Part shown: positions 20,327 through 32,211 of the stretch, piece after piece
Position numbering within the stretch: position 1 is the stretch's first letter
How the letters are laid out: every line of letters begins with the position of its first letter
Assembly: GCA_911728435.2 (NCBI GenBank)
Contig: OU452201.1
Coordinates: 29,884,001 to 29,948,000 of the forward strand
Direction: 5' to 3'
DNA length: 64,000 bases
DNA from: Apoderus coryli
Lineage: Eukaryota; Arthropoda; Insecta; Coleoptera; Attelabidae
Translations under genes and position numbers: made by a program
The notes under the pieces: generated by a model
Told to the model about the DNA's origin: nothing
Databases searched by the model: none
What the model saw: only the letters and a program-made list of their open reading frames with translations

Positions 20327-21086
20327 AGTACGCCGAGTGAACAGTTCCTATATCGGCTGCCTGGGAGGTCACTGCAGCCGATATAGGAACTGTTGTTCAC
20401 TCGGCGTACTACCAACGAAAACTAGATGTCGCCAAACACATCCTTTTACATCTCTGTACCGTGTGGGGTATATACCTCATTATTTACGAGAGTTTGGCTG
20501 TCAACTACTGACCGATCATGAGTCTCGTGAAAGTATAGTGGTTGACAGACAAACTCTCGGATTTTAAGTCTTGTTTTGTTAAACAAGCCCATTCCAAATA
20601 TAGGCAGTCCCGCTTAAGGGAGTATCGGCGCGTCTATGTGTTGGTAGTTGCTTTATGGGGTCAGTGACCTCCCAGGCAGCCGATATAGGAACTGTTGTTC
20701 ACTCGGCGTACTACCAACGAAAACTAGATGTCGCCAAACACATCCTTTTACATCTCTGTACCGTGTGGGGTATATACCTCATTATTTACGAGAGTTTGGC
20801 TGTCAACTACTGACCGATCACCACTGATGAGTCGTGGATCGACGAAACGGCCGTCTGGTGAAAGTATAGTGGTTGACAGACAAACTCTCGGAATATAAGT
20901 CTTGTTTTGTTAAACAAGCCCATTGCAAATATAGGCAGTCCCGCTTAAGGGAGTATCGGCGCGTCTATGTGTTGGTAGTTGCTTTATGGGGTCAGTGGCC
21001 TCCCAGGCAGCCGATATAGGAACTGTTGTTCACTCCGCGTATTACCAACGAAAACTAGATGTCGCCAAACACATCCTTTTACATCT
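20327..21086 (+). mobile_element. Hammerhead-ribozyme tandem element (retrozyme / Penelope-type)
   Basis: A unit beginning at 'cagccgatatagg' recurs at 20375, 20677 and 21008, spaced 302 and 331 bases. The last copy is partial. The left edge is an inverted partial copy (20327-20360), giving a hairpin over 20327-20410. The 331-base unit carries a complete type I hammerhead motif (20819-20860). The 302-base unit lacks 29 bases exactly at that motif. Tandem 170-400-bp units with a minimal hammerhead and short stem III are known from animal retrozymes and Penelope-like element ends. No reverse transcriptase is encoded, so mobilisation would be in trans. Confidence 0.8.
20819..20860 (+). ncRNA. 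Hammerhead ribozyme, type I, short stem III
   Basis: Core CUGAUGA is at 20824-20830 and GAAA at 20844-20847. Stem II is GUCG/CGAC (20831-20834 with 20840-20843, loop UGGAU). Stem III is the loop-less palindrome ACGGCCGU (20847-20854). The cleavage triplet is GUC with predicted cut after 20855. Stem I is CACCA/UGGUG (20819-20823 with 20856-20860). All conserved core positions are present. A stem III without loop suggests activity mainly in dimeric or tandem RNA. Confidence 0.85.
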
Positions 21087-21151
21087 ATTAATATTTAAAT
21101 TATTTTACTGAAAAACTCATTCCAATTAAAGATCGCCTAAATTTCAGTTGC

Positions 21152-21250
21152 AAAATAAGTTGAATAGCTGTTAAATTCAAAAGCGCGCCAAGGAAAGCCC
21201 CACCCCAAATGCTCTGATTGGCTCGGCACGTTGGCATTTTAATGTATGCT
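21152..21250 (+). repeat. Third copy of the foldback-element end
   Basis: From 'aaaataagttgaatag' to AATGTATGCT it matches the right end of the element at 8110-9246, including the inverted CCAAT and GC-box block. Only about 100 bases are present and no second arm is nearby, so it is a solo or truncated end. Confidence 0.8.
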
Positions 21251-21681
21251 TCTAACTGTTAGCAATTGAACTATAATATTATTTACGTCATTGTGTTTTC
21301 TGTGTTTATGAAGACAATGGTTACGTAGTATATACAGTATATAAACATTATTTTATGGTATATACCCAGATACGTAAGTTTTTTATCTGGGGTATATAGT
21401 TCAATCACAGCATTAATAAGTACAGCATTCGGACTGCACGTTGGCACTTTGAAATAAACTGTGACGTATACCGCCGCCATTTTGGGTTACAAGTCAGGTC
21501 CTGACTAAGAATAATTATAGTTTTCGGTTTCTAACCAGAGTACTGTATTTTCATTTTTGTAAAAATATTTAAGTACATAATAATATCGCTGTCAATTTCA
21601 GAAATATTTGTGGTGTGTCATAGTGATTGAAAACAGCCTTGAGTGGTGGTATCAGTTAAATGTTGACATGATTGGGTGATT

Positions 21682-22270
21682 TTTAATAATAATAATAATA
21701 AGCACAACAATAATACAGACTTTATTAGTAAAAAAGACATTTTTATAAAAGTTGAAGCAGTGCTTCCTAACTTAACCTAAACGTAACTTATATTTTAGCT
21801 TAAACCTATCTGAAAATAGTTTTACATCGCTGGCCAAATTAAGTAGGTAGCTTATGTTTACAAATTAATTTGTTCTATTACGTGTCAGACAGCGCTCTTA
21901 AACGCAAACCCCTGTAAACTTTTTATATTCTCCGGTAGAGCGTTGTAATATTTTGAAACCGTATAGGAAAATGACCCCTCAAAGATTGATGTTGAGTCTA
22001 GCGGTGGCGTAATGACAGTTTGATGAGGAATATTCACATCATACACCGATCCCCGGAACTTCAATCTTTCATATAAGTATTCCGCCTATTTCCATCTGAT
22101 GATTTTTATTAGTCAAAATTAGTGAATGAAAATCCGACGTTGTTTCATTCTTAACCAGCCGATTTTCTTAATCTTATTGCTAGCCTCTTTCACCGCTACG
22201 AATTCCACATACAAGCCGTGTGCCTGAATTCTGCATCAACTGAATCTTGTTCTCAGCAATTTTAGCCAAA
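21682..22270 (-). pseudogene. LINE C-terminal fragment with microsatellite tail (CR1-like)
   Basis: On the minus strand, a 'WLRMKQRRIFI' segment and then 'STSIFEGSFSYTVSKYYNALPE' identify the C-terminus of the same LINE type seen at 26.5 kb. It is broken by several frameshifts. The 3' end runs through AATAAAG into a (TTA)n tail at 21682-21701, the usual tail of CR1/L2-like LINEs. Confidence 0.65.
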
Positions 22271-25139
22271 CAAGGGCCATATATATATATATATATTGTC
22301 AATAAAATATCCCCTAGCTGATTGCGTTATCATGCTATCTCGCCACGAGACAACTTGTGTTTATGTTTCACTTTCATTTAGTTTAAAAATATATTAGATA
22401 CTGCCATTTCGTAATATAAATTTTACGGTTATACAAATAGTTGTTATAAACGTAAAATTATCTAGTATTCATCTTTATTTTTACTTATTACTCACCTAAC
22501 AGGAACTGTGGGGAAGCGAAAAAAATGTTTAGAGCAAGTGTACCGCTTATTGGGACAACACTTTGCAGCACACAGATGTCCTCCCTGATTGTTCATTGTA
22601 TTAATCATAAGATATGTTAATAAAATAAAATACTTTTAATTCTCACGAACACTATACCAAAAACGCAAAACACAGAATTAGATTTAAACACAATATTTAT
22701 TTATCTCGTACACGTCGACAATGAACTATATATTGAACACAGGAGTGAACGGTATTTATCTACGTCTATGTGATTATTGTGACGTTGTAACCCATAATGG
22801 CGGCATGCGCGACGAAATGCGCAGGACTACTCGCGAGCGGAAAGTCAGAATACTGTATTATTTTATTATACTGTGGTTCAATGCTGTTACCTAATAAAGG
22901 GATGGTTTCGATGGTCAATACAAAATTTCACTGACTGGTTTTATCTGATAATTAATCATGGTACAACAAAACATTGTACCATGAAAATTAATAGTCTGAC
23001 AGACACAGTTTCGTGAATACGGCCGTTAGTATATTTTGCATGATACAATGTTTATTTGTATCATGTATATTTTACCTGTATCGACAGCATAGAATGAAAA
23101 GTCATTTACTACATTGAGATATTTGAAAAGCTATCTTAGAAACTCATGTGATATGAGACAACGTTAAATGGTTTATCACTATTATATTTATAAAAATGTT
23201 AAGTTGAAACCTGTTCGCAAAACAGACATTTCTTCAGAATATTCTTTATATGCTAAGGACATTTCAAATCAAACCCCACAAAAAAAAATCCTGAGTATGC
23301 CTCTGATGTAAGTATATATTACCTATATACCTACCTACTTAAACATTTTTTTTTGTTACACAAACATTTTTTAAAAACCAACTGACTGCATTTAGTCGTT
23401 GATTGAAATATTTATTCAATCAACGATTTAGTTTATTTCACAAAAGCGCACACTTGTTGCTCAAGTTGGTCCCTGCGTTGCGCGTTGTAATTTTTAGGGC
23501 GTAACGTAGGTATTAAATAATAATGTAAAATAAACGTAGCAGTTGCTTACTATCACTTCTTAAATAATGTATAAGAACTGTAAATACATAAAAAATACAT
23601 ATTTTTAACATTTTTCTTTCAACGCATTCTAAGTTAGAGCCAAAAATCCCATTGTGCCCATTTTAAAAGACAAAAATAACGGACCTCCTACATTTACTAT
23701 TCGATTTTCGTTCCAATTTCCTTACATGTACTCCAGCGCCGTCAAACGAGTTCCGTGCCAACTAGCCATCGTTGCCAACCCGACACAAAAGATACCAAAA
23801 CAAATTAATTATTAAATGCCAGGTTTGTAGTTTTAACTGAAGGTTTGTAAAATTTAAGAGTGACTACTGAATAACTTAATATTTATGTAGGTATCCTTAT
23901 TTAACAAATTTTGACATATTATTATTATACTTATTATAAAGAGTAGGTACCTACCTATGATAGTAAGCTGCTTTCTCATAAAGATCAAAAAATCTTTTAT
24001 TTTTACAAAAATAGTATAGCCTGTAATATAATGTTTTACGTGTGTTAATAAATTATTATTCTACAGTTTCTGGTGTCTTGAATGAGATTATTGGTAGTGC
24101 TTATAAAACTAAAACATAATACTAGGTTAATATATTATGTAGTGGCAACGTGGCAGATAGAATGAACGAATGAATACGTAGACTGAAAAGAAATTGTGTG
24201 CGGGTACATAGCATGATGAAAAACGAAAAAAATATAAATTTTGTGTATCTTCAGTGATAAAAATGTGCATAAAGTGTGTAAATAAGTTAAGTGAAATTGG
24301 TGTGGAATGTAAATTAAAATTGTGTTGGATTTTGATAACTTAATTTCTATTTGTAAACAAACTTTTCTTACGTCTACAGTAAATACATACAAAATCGTTC
24401 ATTCAACATGGCTGGATTTTAAAGAACCTTTGTCCGTATGCCACTATGAGAGTTGTGCTGATTAACTGCAGGAGTCGGATTGAAAGGTAAGTTCATAAAT
24501 AACTTTTTAAATAGGTATTTTAGCCTGTTAATAATCCAAAATGCCCAAAAGATCACGCAATATGGTGCAATGCCGACATTTTGTTGTACGGTGTACTACT
24601 CCCATCTAGAATCTAGACGGCCGTGGCCTCGTCTGTTTAGCGTAATTTAATTGGTAGGCCCCAATAATTGCAAAATTGGCACAAATTTCGCACGTCTATT
24701 GTACAAAATTTTCTAAGGCTTGCTTTACAAATACTTAGCTTCTATTCTATTCTAAAAACAGCTTCTACGTTTGATGACACTACAACCGAGGACACATTGT
24801 TATCAAAATAAAACTTATCTGTAGGTACATAATCTACGTATTTACCTTCTTACGTGATATAGTTTTTATACAAGTTTTTAAAGTTTTTTTTTACTGCTAA
24901 CTAAAACAGGAACTATAAATATTTTGTTACTTCCAGCTGATAGCAGCAGCAAATTTGTTTGGATTTAGGTACCTAGTTACCTAAAATATTGCATATAATC
25001 AGTGGTCTCAATAAGTATCTCTAGAAAACAATGATCTTCAGATTATGAGATCTTTTTGTTAATTTCCGTCCGTGTTTTTCTTTCGGATTATGTAGGTATA
25101 TTGAGCAATAATTATTCTAGAGGTACTTTTAGAAAACTT
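22271..25139. other. Non-coding stretch; one palindromic insertion
   Basis: Apart from the palindrome at 23397-23425 and a short (TA)n run near 22280, I see nothing I can support. A possible donor AAAG|GTAAGT near 24487 follows an unconvincing short frame at 24408. The 85-codon minus frame at 24135-24392 has no recognisable content. Confidence 0.4.
23397..23425. mobile_element. 29-bp palindromic insertion with 7-bp target duplication, copy 2
   Basis: The sequence equals the inverse of the 30-bp insert at 14228-14257 with a single T missing in the centre. ATTTAGT occurs directly on both sides (23390-23396 and 23426-23432). Two unrelated target sites, each duplicated over exactly 7 bp, indicate a mobile unit rather than a chance hairpin. 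Confidence 0.75.
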
Positions 25140-26075
25140 TTGACAATATTAGTCTTGAGATTAGTTCTTGTGTAAATACTTCTCTTGAGAAGGAAAATAC
25201 AATTTACTTCTCAAGCACAGTTCCATTACATTAAAGCTTTTTAATAAGTTATTGTAAGAAGTCCTATTTATAAGGATACATATATTATTTTGTTTGACAT
25301 ATAGATACCTGAGAAAACGTTTCTGTATCTTCTCAATAAGATCTATGTTTACTGCTGCCGTTGGCTGCCAAATACTTGAAAGATATTCCAAGTGCGGTCT
25401 CAATAATGCGTTATACAACCGTATCATTGTTGAGATATTAAAATGTTTACGTATAACAAACCCCAGAACTGTATATTTATGCTTTATTAACTATTACAAC
25501 ATTATAGTGCATATTAAAATTCATATTAGGCTGAAACAGAATACCTCGCGAATACCTGAATCTTTAATTTGCATTTCTCTTGTTATCTCATCATCATTAA
25601 TGTAATAAGTAGGTAGGTATGCTGTAAAAATTTTATATTTCGTGTGAACTCATAATTGAGCATTTTTTTTTGTATTTAGCTGCATCTTGTTTTGTTCAAA
25701 CCAATGTATTACATTATTTAAATCTAATTGTAGTCTCTCACAGTCATTTGCTGTAAAATGATGTTCGTAAAATTTGAAATCATCAACGTATAATAATTCT
25801 TGTGAATACTGTAAAGTCAAGGGTATGTCATTAATAAATATTACGAACAAAAGAAGTCCTAAATTGCTCCCTTGTGGAACACCAGAAGTGACATTGATTT
25901 GTTGATTGGGAAACTTTAACAATTTGCGTTCTATTGAGTAAATAGGTATGACGCTATAAATAACTGAGCCTGTTTGGAAAAATCAAATTTAACCAATTTA
26001 TTCAAAAGTATACAATGATCCATCCACCTTGTCGAATGCTTTTGCACAATCTGTGTAAATCACATCTAATGGTGC
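25140..26075 (-). pseudogene. LINE-B reverse transcriptase, 3' part (Jockey-superfamily)
   Basis: Reading the minus strand from 26075: RT motif A 'DVIYTDCAKAFDKVD', then 'SGVPQGSNLG' (motif B) and 'LLYVDDFKFY' (motif C, YVDD) in the frame 25922-25650. The C-terminal 'LRPHLEYLSSIWQP' follows at 25427-25161. Frameshifts separate the blocks. The upstream RT part lies at 28195-28430, on the far side of an inserted LINE-A. This element is dead. Confidence 0.75.
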
Positions 26076-26080
26076 TTTAA

Positions 26081-28194
26081 TAATAATAATAATTGGGCTT
26101 TATTGCATCATATCAAAAATACAATTGGCGAAGTTGAGACTAAGTCTCCTAGCTTAACTTGACTATTTTACAAAATTTATGTTAAGTAGCAAATGTGAAA
26201 AAGAAAAAAAAATACAATTCCAACCTATAACCCTGCTGTAAATATATAGAAACACAACATATATCATACAAATAAAGTATCAAGTTAATCACACAAATTC
26301 CAATAGCTTTACTTTTAGAAACTTACTGAACATATATGGGCGTAACACTCCTCAGGAATTCTATTATACGAGGAGGAGGGTATTCAAAAACTGGTGCCAC
26401 GTTATGACAAGTGCCTCAATATTCACGGAAATTATGTAGAAAAGTAGATTACGGTACAGGCTTTCATGTAAAAATAAAATTATTGCGATATCTTTGCACG
26501 TCTTTTTTTAATTCCAAAACGGTACTTACTTAAAAAACATGCCTAGTACATGTGGGAAACCGTGTATGAGAATGACCGTTCAAACATTGCACTTCTGTGT
26601 TGTGGCATAGTTATTAATAATTTATGCCTTAGATCTAGGTGGTGCTGATCATGACGAAATTTAATCTTTTGATATAGATATCTGGGCAATCCCAAGACTA
26701 TGACCTTGTTAAATAAGACATACATTTGATATATTCTACGTTCCTTCATCGTGAACCATCCAATTTCACACAACTTCGCAGATACTCCTCTTTCAAACTT
26801 ACGAATTCCGATAATTAACCGCACACAACAGTTTTGAATTTGTTGTACACGTTTTTCATCAGTACTCAGCAAACGAGGTGTATACACGGCACTACAATAA
26901 TTAAAATGTGACAAAACTAAAGAATCACACAGCATTTTCCTCATCTCCTCACTAAGCACGTCGCGTTGATTATAAATTAATTTCAAACTCATAAAGGCCT
27001 TTTGCACACAGCTACTGACATGTCTCGTAAATCGTAGTTCAGTGTCTAACACCAATCCAAGACTTTTTGCATATCTGACAAAAGAAATCTGGCTATATGC
27101 CATGTTTTGTTTTAACTGGTTTTCGATAATCGTGCGCAAATGTGGTTTACAAAATAGCATAGCCTTAGATTTTTCCGGATTTATTGTCAGACAGTGACCC
27201 ACGAATACTTCCTTCAAACTCTTTAGGTCATCATTAAGTTGTTCGTTTGCATTTTCCATATTATTTCCATCAAAAGTCATATATATAACTGTGTATCATC
27301 AGCATAATAATGAGGAGAACTGTACATCAACGACTTAGATAATTGCGACGTGTATAAAGTGAAGAATATAGGGCCAAGTAAAGAGCCCTGTGGAACACCT
27401 TTGTCAACTGATACGCGACTCGAGAAAACACCATTTAAGGAAACCCTTTGTGTTCTATTATATAAGTAAGAAGAAATAAGACTACACGCTTCTGCTTGAA
27501 AACCCAAATACTGAAGTATTGCCATTAAAACATTATGATTTAAGCGGTCAAATGCTTTAGAATAATCAAGTAATAATCACACTTTTATCATTATCGAGAG
27601 CACCAAAGATATCATCCGTAATTTTCAGCATTGCCGTCGCACAAATGTGTCCGGCCCTAAAACCTGACTGGACTGTTGGCAGCAGTTCACTATCTACATA
27701 CATATTCTTTAATCTGGTTGCACAATATTTTTTCAATTAATTTAGATAGAACTGGTAATATACTAATTGGTCGTAAATCCTTAAAATCTGTAACCTGCTT
27801 TACGTTAGGAATTGGCCTAATTTGAGATGCTTTCCAACAGTCTGGAAATATTGATGTTTCTATAATAAAATTGACTAAGTGTGCAAGTATAGGAGTTATT
27901 GCCGGACAACAATAACGCAACATAACAATGCCGGTTCCATCATCCCCAGACGCGAGTGACTTTATCTCACGAAGAGCCTTCTCTATTTCTAACACTGTTG
28001 CCAATCGAAATGTAAACACACCCGCCCTACTATGTACATTTGATTTATAAAAATCTATAACATTTGGGTCTGGATCCAAATGCTCCAAATTTAAAAAGTA
28101 ATCATTGATCCTATCAACATCAGACAATTGGGGGGGCACATTAATCTCATTTTTATTATAAACCCTTAAATCTCTCAATAATCTATCGTTGTTT
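26081..28194 (-). pseudogene. LINE-A (CR1-like), 5'-truncated, inserted in LINE-B
   Basis: Minus-strand frames give a nearly complete RT: 'LRPISILPVLSKLIEKIL' (frame ending at 27690), a 'QSGFRAGH' and 'LLDYSKAFDRLNH' block without ATG at 27540-27690, then 'KGVPQGSLLGP' and 'YYADDTQLYI' (27525-27277), then thumb and C-terminus (27280-26543). At least two frameshifts break it; one is in a TA run after YADD. The C-terminus is split by a 178-bp mariner piece (26369-26546). The 3' end at 26081 has AATAAAG and an (ATT)n tail. No endonuclease domain remains. Confidence 0.8.
26369..26546 (+). pseudogene. mariner transposase C-terminal fragment at a TA site
   Basis: The + frame reads 'EEGIQKLVPRYDKCLNIHGN' then YVEK and a stop (about 26371-26433). 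This is the very C-terminus of mariner transposases. TA dinucleotides abut both ends (26367-26368 and 26547-26548). Removing the insert plus one TA restores the LINE-A reading (HMYNRIP). The 5' part of the mariner and its other TIR are missing, so it is a truncated insertion or a rearranged remnant. Confidence 0.75.
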
Positions 28195-28430
28195 CGAAAA
28201 CAGTAGCAAATTTGTCAATGCAGAGTAATTACGGACAGCCATGTTGCTCAGCTGATAATAAGTCCGTGATATTAAATTTTATTGCGAGAGTTATAAATTC
28301 ATCAAAACTAGAAAAACTCGCATTTAGTGTTTCTTTTAAATCTGTGACTTCATTACTTTGGCCAGCAGGAATGAAATAAACAAACATATCCTTCGTATTT
28401 GATTTTTTTTTCACTGGCCCATTAATAAGC
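28195..28430 (-). pseudogene. LINE-B reverse transcriptase, 5' part
   Basis: On the minus strand an 'IPAGQSNEV' segment (equivalent to the PIxKxG motif), 'LLSAEQHG' and, in another frame, 'ALTNLLLFS' match the order of the fingers region of Jockey-type RTs just before motif A. It lines up with the continuation at 26075 once LINE-A is removed. Confidence 0.5.
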
Positions 28431-28489
28431 TTTGGCCCATTAATAAGCTTTGGTCCATAAAAGTTTAACGTAGGAACTGCATGCATTGT

Positions 28490-28690
28490 ATTTGCATTTG
28501 CAGTGTACTGAAGAGACCAGGTATTTATTTATTGCTTGAGAATAACTGCGAATCGAGATGAGTTGTAGATCAACGAAACGGCCCATCTGGTGAAAGCATG
28601 GTAGTGTGAAGCAAATTTCCAACATAACTTAAACTCTTGTTATTACATTATGTAACAAGCAATTCGTAAATAAAGCCTCGTTAATACCTA
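28490..28690 (+). pseudogene. Degenerate hammerhead-element fragment
   Basis: Stem II GUUG/CAAC and GAAA are intact (28562-28578), followed by CGGCCC-AUC-UGGUG. The catalytic CUGAUGA has become GAGAUGA (28555-28561), so it should not cleave. The sequence after it, through 'gtgaaagcatggtagtgtg' and 'cgtaaataaagcct', aligns with the 20.8 kb unit and with the palindrome at 38031-38460. All belong to one family. Confidence 0.7.
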
Positions 28691-30074
28691 CCTACATTTT
28701 GTATAAATTATATTTCTTTTGTAAGATAAAATAAAATTGTCAGTTTCAAAACCTTTATTTAATTAATTCCAAAGATAGTATATCTTTGATATTACCACAG
28801 TTAAAATAATAGACAGTTGGTTCACATCGTGTCGGTACGTTTGATGTTCATGTCTACAAAGCAATTCGCCGCACTTATAGTTATAGTATAGTATCTTATA
28901 GTATATATAGATATAGTTTAATATAGTAGCAGGCCAGAAATGTGGCTAGGAATGCGACGAGTCGATGCCGTTTTCAGCGTCTACTGAACTTTATCTTATC
29001 TATAAGTTAATATTCGATGATATTACTACAGTCAATAAAACTTTCAAAAAATGATGCTTGTAGGTATTTACCATTAATCCGAGTTTTTGCCGTAAATAGC
29101 TCTATCTCTCTCTTGCAACGTTGGCTGCACGTAAACGCTATGTGATAATACAGCCAGGGCCGGTCCATATGCTGTAATGTCATTGGGTAATCACACGTAA
29201 TGGTTTAATAGTATATTACATAACATGTGCTGTAATTGATATTTTACATGCGAGTGACTAGAGGCAGTAGTCTCGAGCATGGAAAATTATTTACAGCTCG
29301 AGTTATGTACGATACTTTTTCTACGACTTTGCAGAATCAAAATCCATTTCCGAATTCAAATTTAAGCAGAAATACTTAACATAGAAGAAAAGGTAATTAT
29401 GACATTTAAATATTTGACATTTGTGTTTGACATAATTCCATAATAAAAAATAAAAATCCCCAAAGTGTTATGTAATATTCATTACGTAACACTTTGATGA
29501 TTATTATGTAACACTTATGTAAGATTGAATTTACATGTCACGTTAACAGTTTTGCAATAGACGGCTTAACAAAACAGGAGTAGAAAATAGTATATTGTGC
29601 AACGAACATGAAATGACATATATTTCCTACGAATATGATCATACGAGTAGGAAATGGTCATTTCACGTGAGTTTCACACTATACTTTTTCTACGACTGTT
29701 TTAATGCTTTTGAATAAATTAAACATAATTTTTAGGGAAATATTTGATGTTCGAAACTTACCCCAGTTGCCGTAAGCCTCAATACGATAAGTTAGAAGTA
29801 TTAAATTGACTAGGTGGTGATTTTTCCTGTGCGATGCTATTTTTGGCATTACCAGCAAATTTACCCGTGCGTAATTGCCTAGCAACTAGTGGGAAATATT
29901 TATTGTGCATTACAATGTACGACATTTTCAAATCATGATTGAACATAGAATAAAGGCATTTAAAGACAGTGGTAGAAAAACAAGGTTTCAGCGGTTTTAG
30001 CTATACTTATTTAAAATTATTCAAGAAAAATATCAGTTCATAGTGGAAATTATTTTTCAATTTCAACCAAATTT
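28691..30074. other. Non-coding DNA with small hairpins
   Basis: 29461-29494 is an imperfect palindrome built on AAAGTGTTA...TAACACTTT, and 29609-29667 is another, around 'tcctacgaatatgatcatacgagtagga'. 'actttttctacgact' occurs twice (about 29316 and 29684). This suggests a decayed TIR element, but the ends are not clear. No coding frame is supported. Confidence 0.35.
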
Positions 30075-30810
30075 AAAAAGACCCTTTTTCGAACGCCTGT
30101 GTGAACCAGTTCATTTATGTAACATTTTTTAGATTATATTCTATCACAACTACGAAAAATTATTCCGAATTCCGAATAAGTTTAGGAAGTATATATGTTT
30201 TTATTTTGACCCCTTTTACACTATTTACGAACACCTATGAAAACAAGTTATTTATAACACATTTTCTAGGTTATATTCTATCAAAGCTCTAAATAACTAG
30301 TCAATATTTCTGCTATGTTTAAGAAATACGTTTTTTCTAACCTTTTTACCCCATTTTACACTTTTTTTGCATGTCAATGTGGTCTAATTGTTTAGGTTAA
30401 ATATTTTAGGTTATATTTAATTAAACGCACACAAAATTATTCAATATTTCGGATAAGTTTAAGAACTATGATTTTTTAAATTTTTGACCCCTCTTTTAAA
30501 CCCCTTGCCTACGCTCAATGTTAATCACCACCTATAAATATTCTGTAGTATTTTCGTACCAAATGTGGTTAAAATCCGTTAAAAAGTGGTTTTTGAATTA
30601 TCACGGATACAAATATTTTCTCTTTTATAGAATTTTCACGGACGCCTATGGTACATTAATTTTTGTCGTGTGTTTTGAACACCAATTCAACTATTTAAAT
30701 ATAAAATTTTTTACATTTTAATTTTTATTTTACCCCTTTTTCTACTATTTACGAACGCCTATGTAAATTAAATATTTATGCTGCATTTTTTAGGTTATCT
30801 TATATCAAAG

Positions 30811-30845
<35 letters not shown>

Positions 30846-31595
30846 GCCAATTTTTCTGGTATATTTGGAAAACATTTTTTTTTCGTTTTTGACCCTTTTT
30901 TTAGACTATTTTCGAACGCCTGTGTGAACCAATTCTTTTATGTAACATTTTTTAGGTTATATTCTATCACAACTATAAAAAATTATTCCATATTTCGAAT
31001 AAGTTTAGGAAATATATATTTTTTATGTTTTGTCCCCTTTTCCACTATTTACGAACGCCTATGAAAGTAAGTTATTTCTGACACATTTTATAGGTTATAT
31101 TCTATTAAAGCTATAAATAATTAGTTAATATTTCTGCTATGTTTAAGAAGTACGTTTTTTTTAAATACTTTTTACCCCATTTTACACTATTTTCGAACGC
31201 CAATGTGGTCTAATATTTTATGTTAAATATTTTAGGTTATATTCAATTAAATGCGTAAAAAATTATGCAGTATTTCGGATAAGTTTAAGAACTATGAATT
31301 TTTTTAATTTTTGAACCCTCTTTTAAACCCCTTGCCTACGCTCAATGTTTCCCAAAATCTAATTAGCTCCTTGGCATGTCCAATAGTATTTTTGTACCAA
31401 ATTCGGTTAAAATCTGTTAAGCGGTTTTTGCGTTTTCGTGCATACAGACAGACAGACAGACTGACAGACAGACATTTTTGAAAACTACTTATTTATGTAT
31501 AAAATGACCAAAAACAAGTATTTCCGGTGAAATTAAAAAAAAAATTTTTTCATGAAACTAATAGTCTCTATATTACATATATGATATGGAGTGCT
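30075..31595 (-). mobile_element. HINE-like element, second copy, inverted and truncated
   Basis: It is the inverse of 15749-17400. It has the AGCACTCCATATC end at 31595, the CTGT microsatellite shortened at about 31442-31474, and the same 'aggcgttcg' repeat blocks. It runs out at about 30075 without the 3' hairpin. A (TA)n expansion lies at about 30812-30842. The two copies are diverged by many substitutions, so the family is not recent here. Confidence 0.75.
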
Positions 31596-32208
31596 AATAA
31601 AAACTAAAATCGCAAAAAGCGTTTTTTCAAAAATTCTCGAAAATGGTTAAGTTAGTTTACTTTTGAAAACACCATTCAAAAGGTGTTTAAATTGTACAAC
31701 TTTTCTCTAATTTAACCGACATTGTAACTCATATCGTTTCCAAGAGTCCAATGCCGTCCCATTCTTACTACCAGTTAGACAACATATTTTCACTACCCTC
31801 TCAGAAATTCCAGATTTTTTTTTCGACCCACCCTAGAAGGTAATCTCTCTACCTGCCGTTAGCTAATTCCTCGGTTTATTACTTTCATATTTTACATTTA
31901 TTGTACTTTTAATGATTCAATGGAAATTTACTACCTACCTGTACTCCAATATATGGGTACTGTCATTTTTTATCCAATAGAAATACTCGAGAAATCAAAG
32001 CACATGGTCATGTGCGTCTACTTATTTGTCAAAATAACAAAATATTTATGTGGACACTACAAAATTATAAACCAAAGTGTCAGAAGTGAATGTATTTCGA
32101 AAATAAAGTGTTTGTTTTACTATTATTAGTCCGTATCCTATTGTTATTGAATTTACAACTAAGTAAATCTTTCTGAAATACTTAATGGAATCTGTAACTT
32201 ATTTACAG
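31596..32208. other. Upstream of HIPK-like exon, non-coding
   Basis: No feature except the acceptor tract ending ATTTACAG at 32201-32208. Confidence 0.5.
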
Positions 32209-32211
32209 GAC

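Noticed and set aside
24408..24487. Possible exon ending AAAG|GTAAGT
   Set aside because: The frame after the ATG stops within five codons; only the donor-like site is good.
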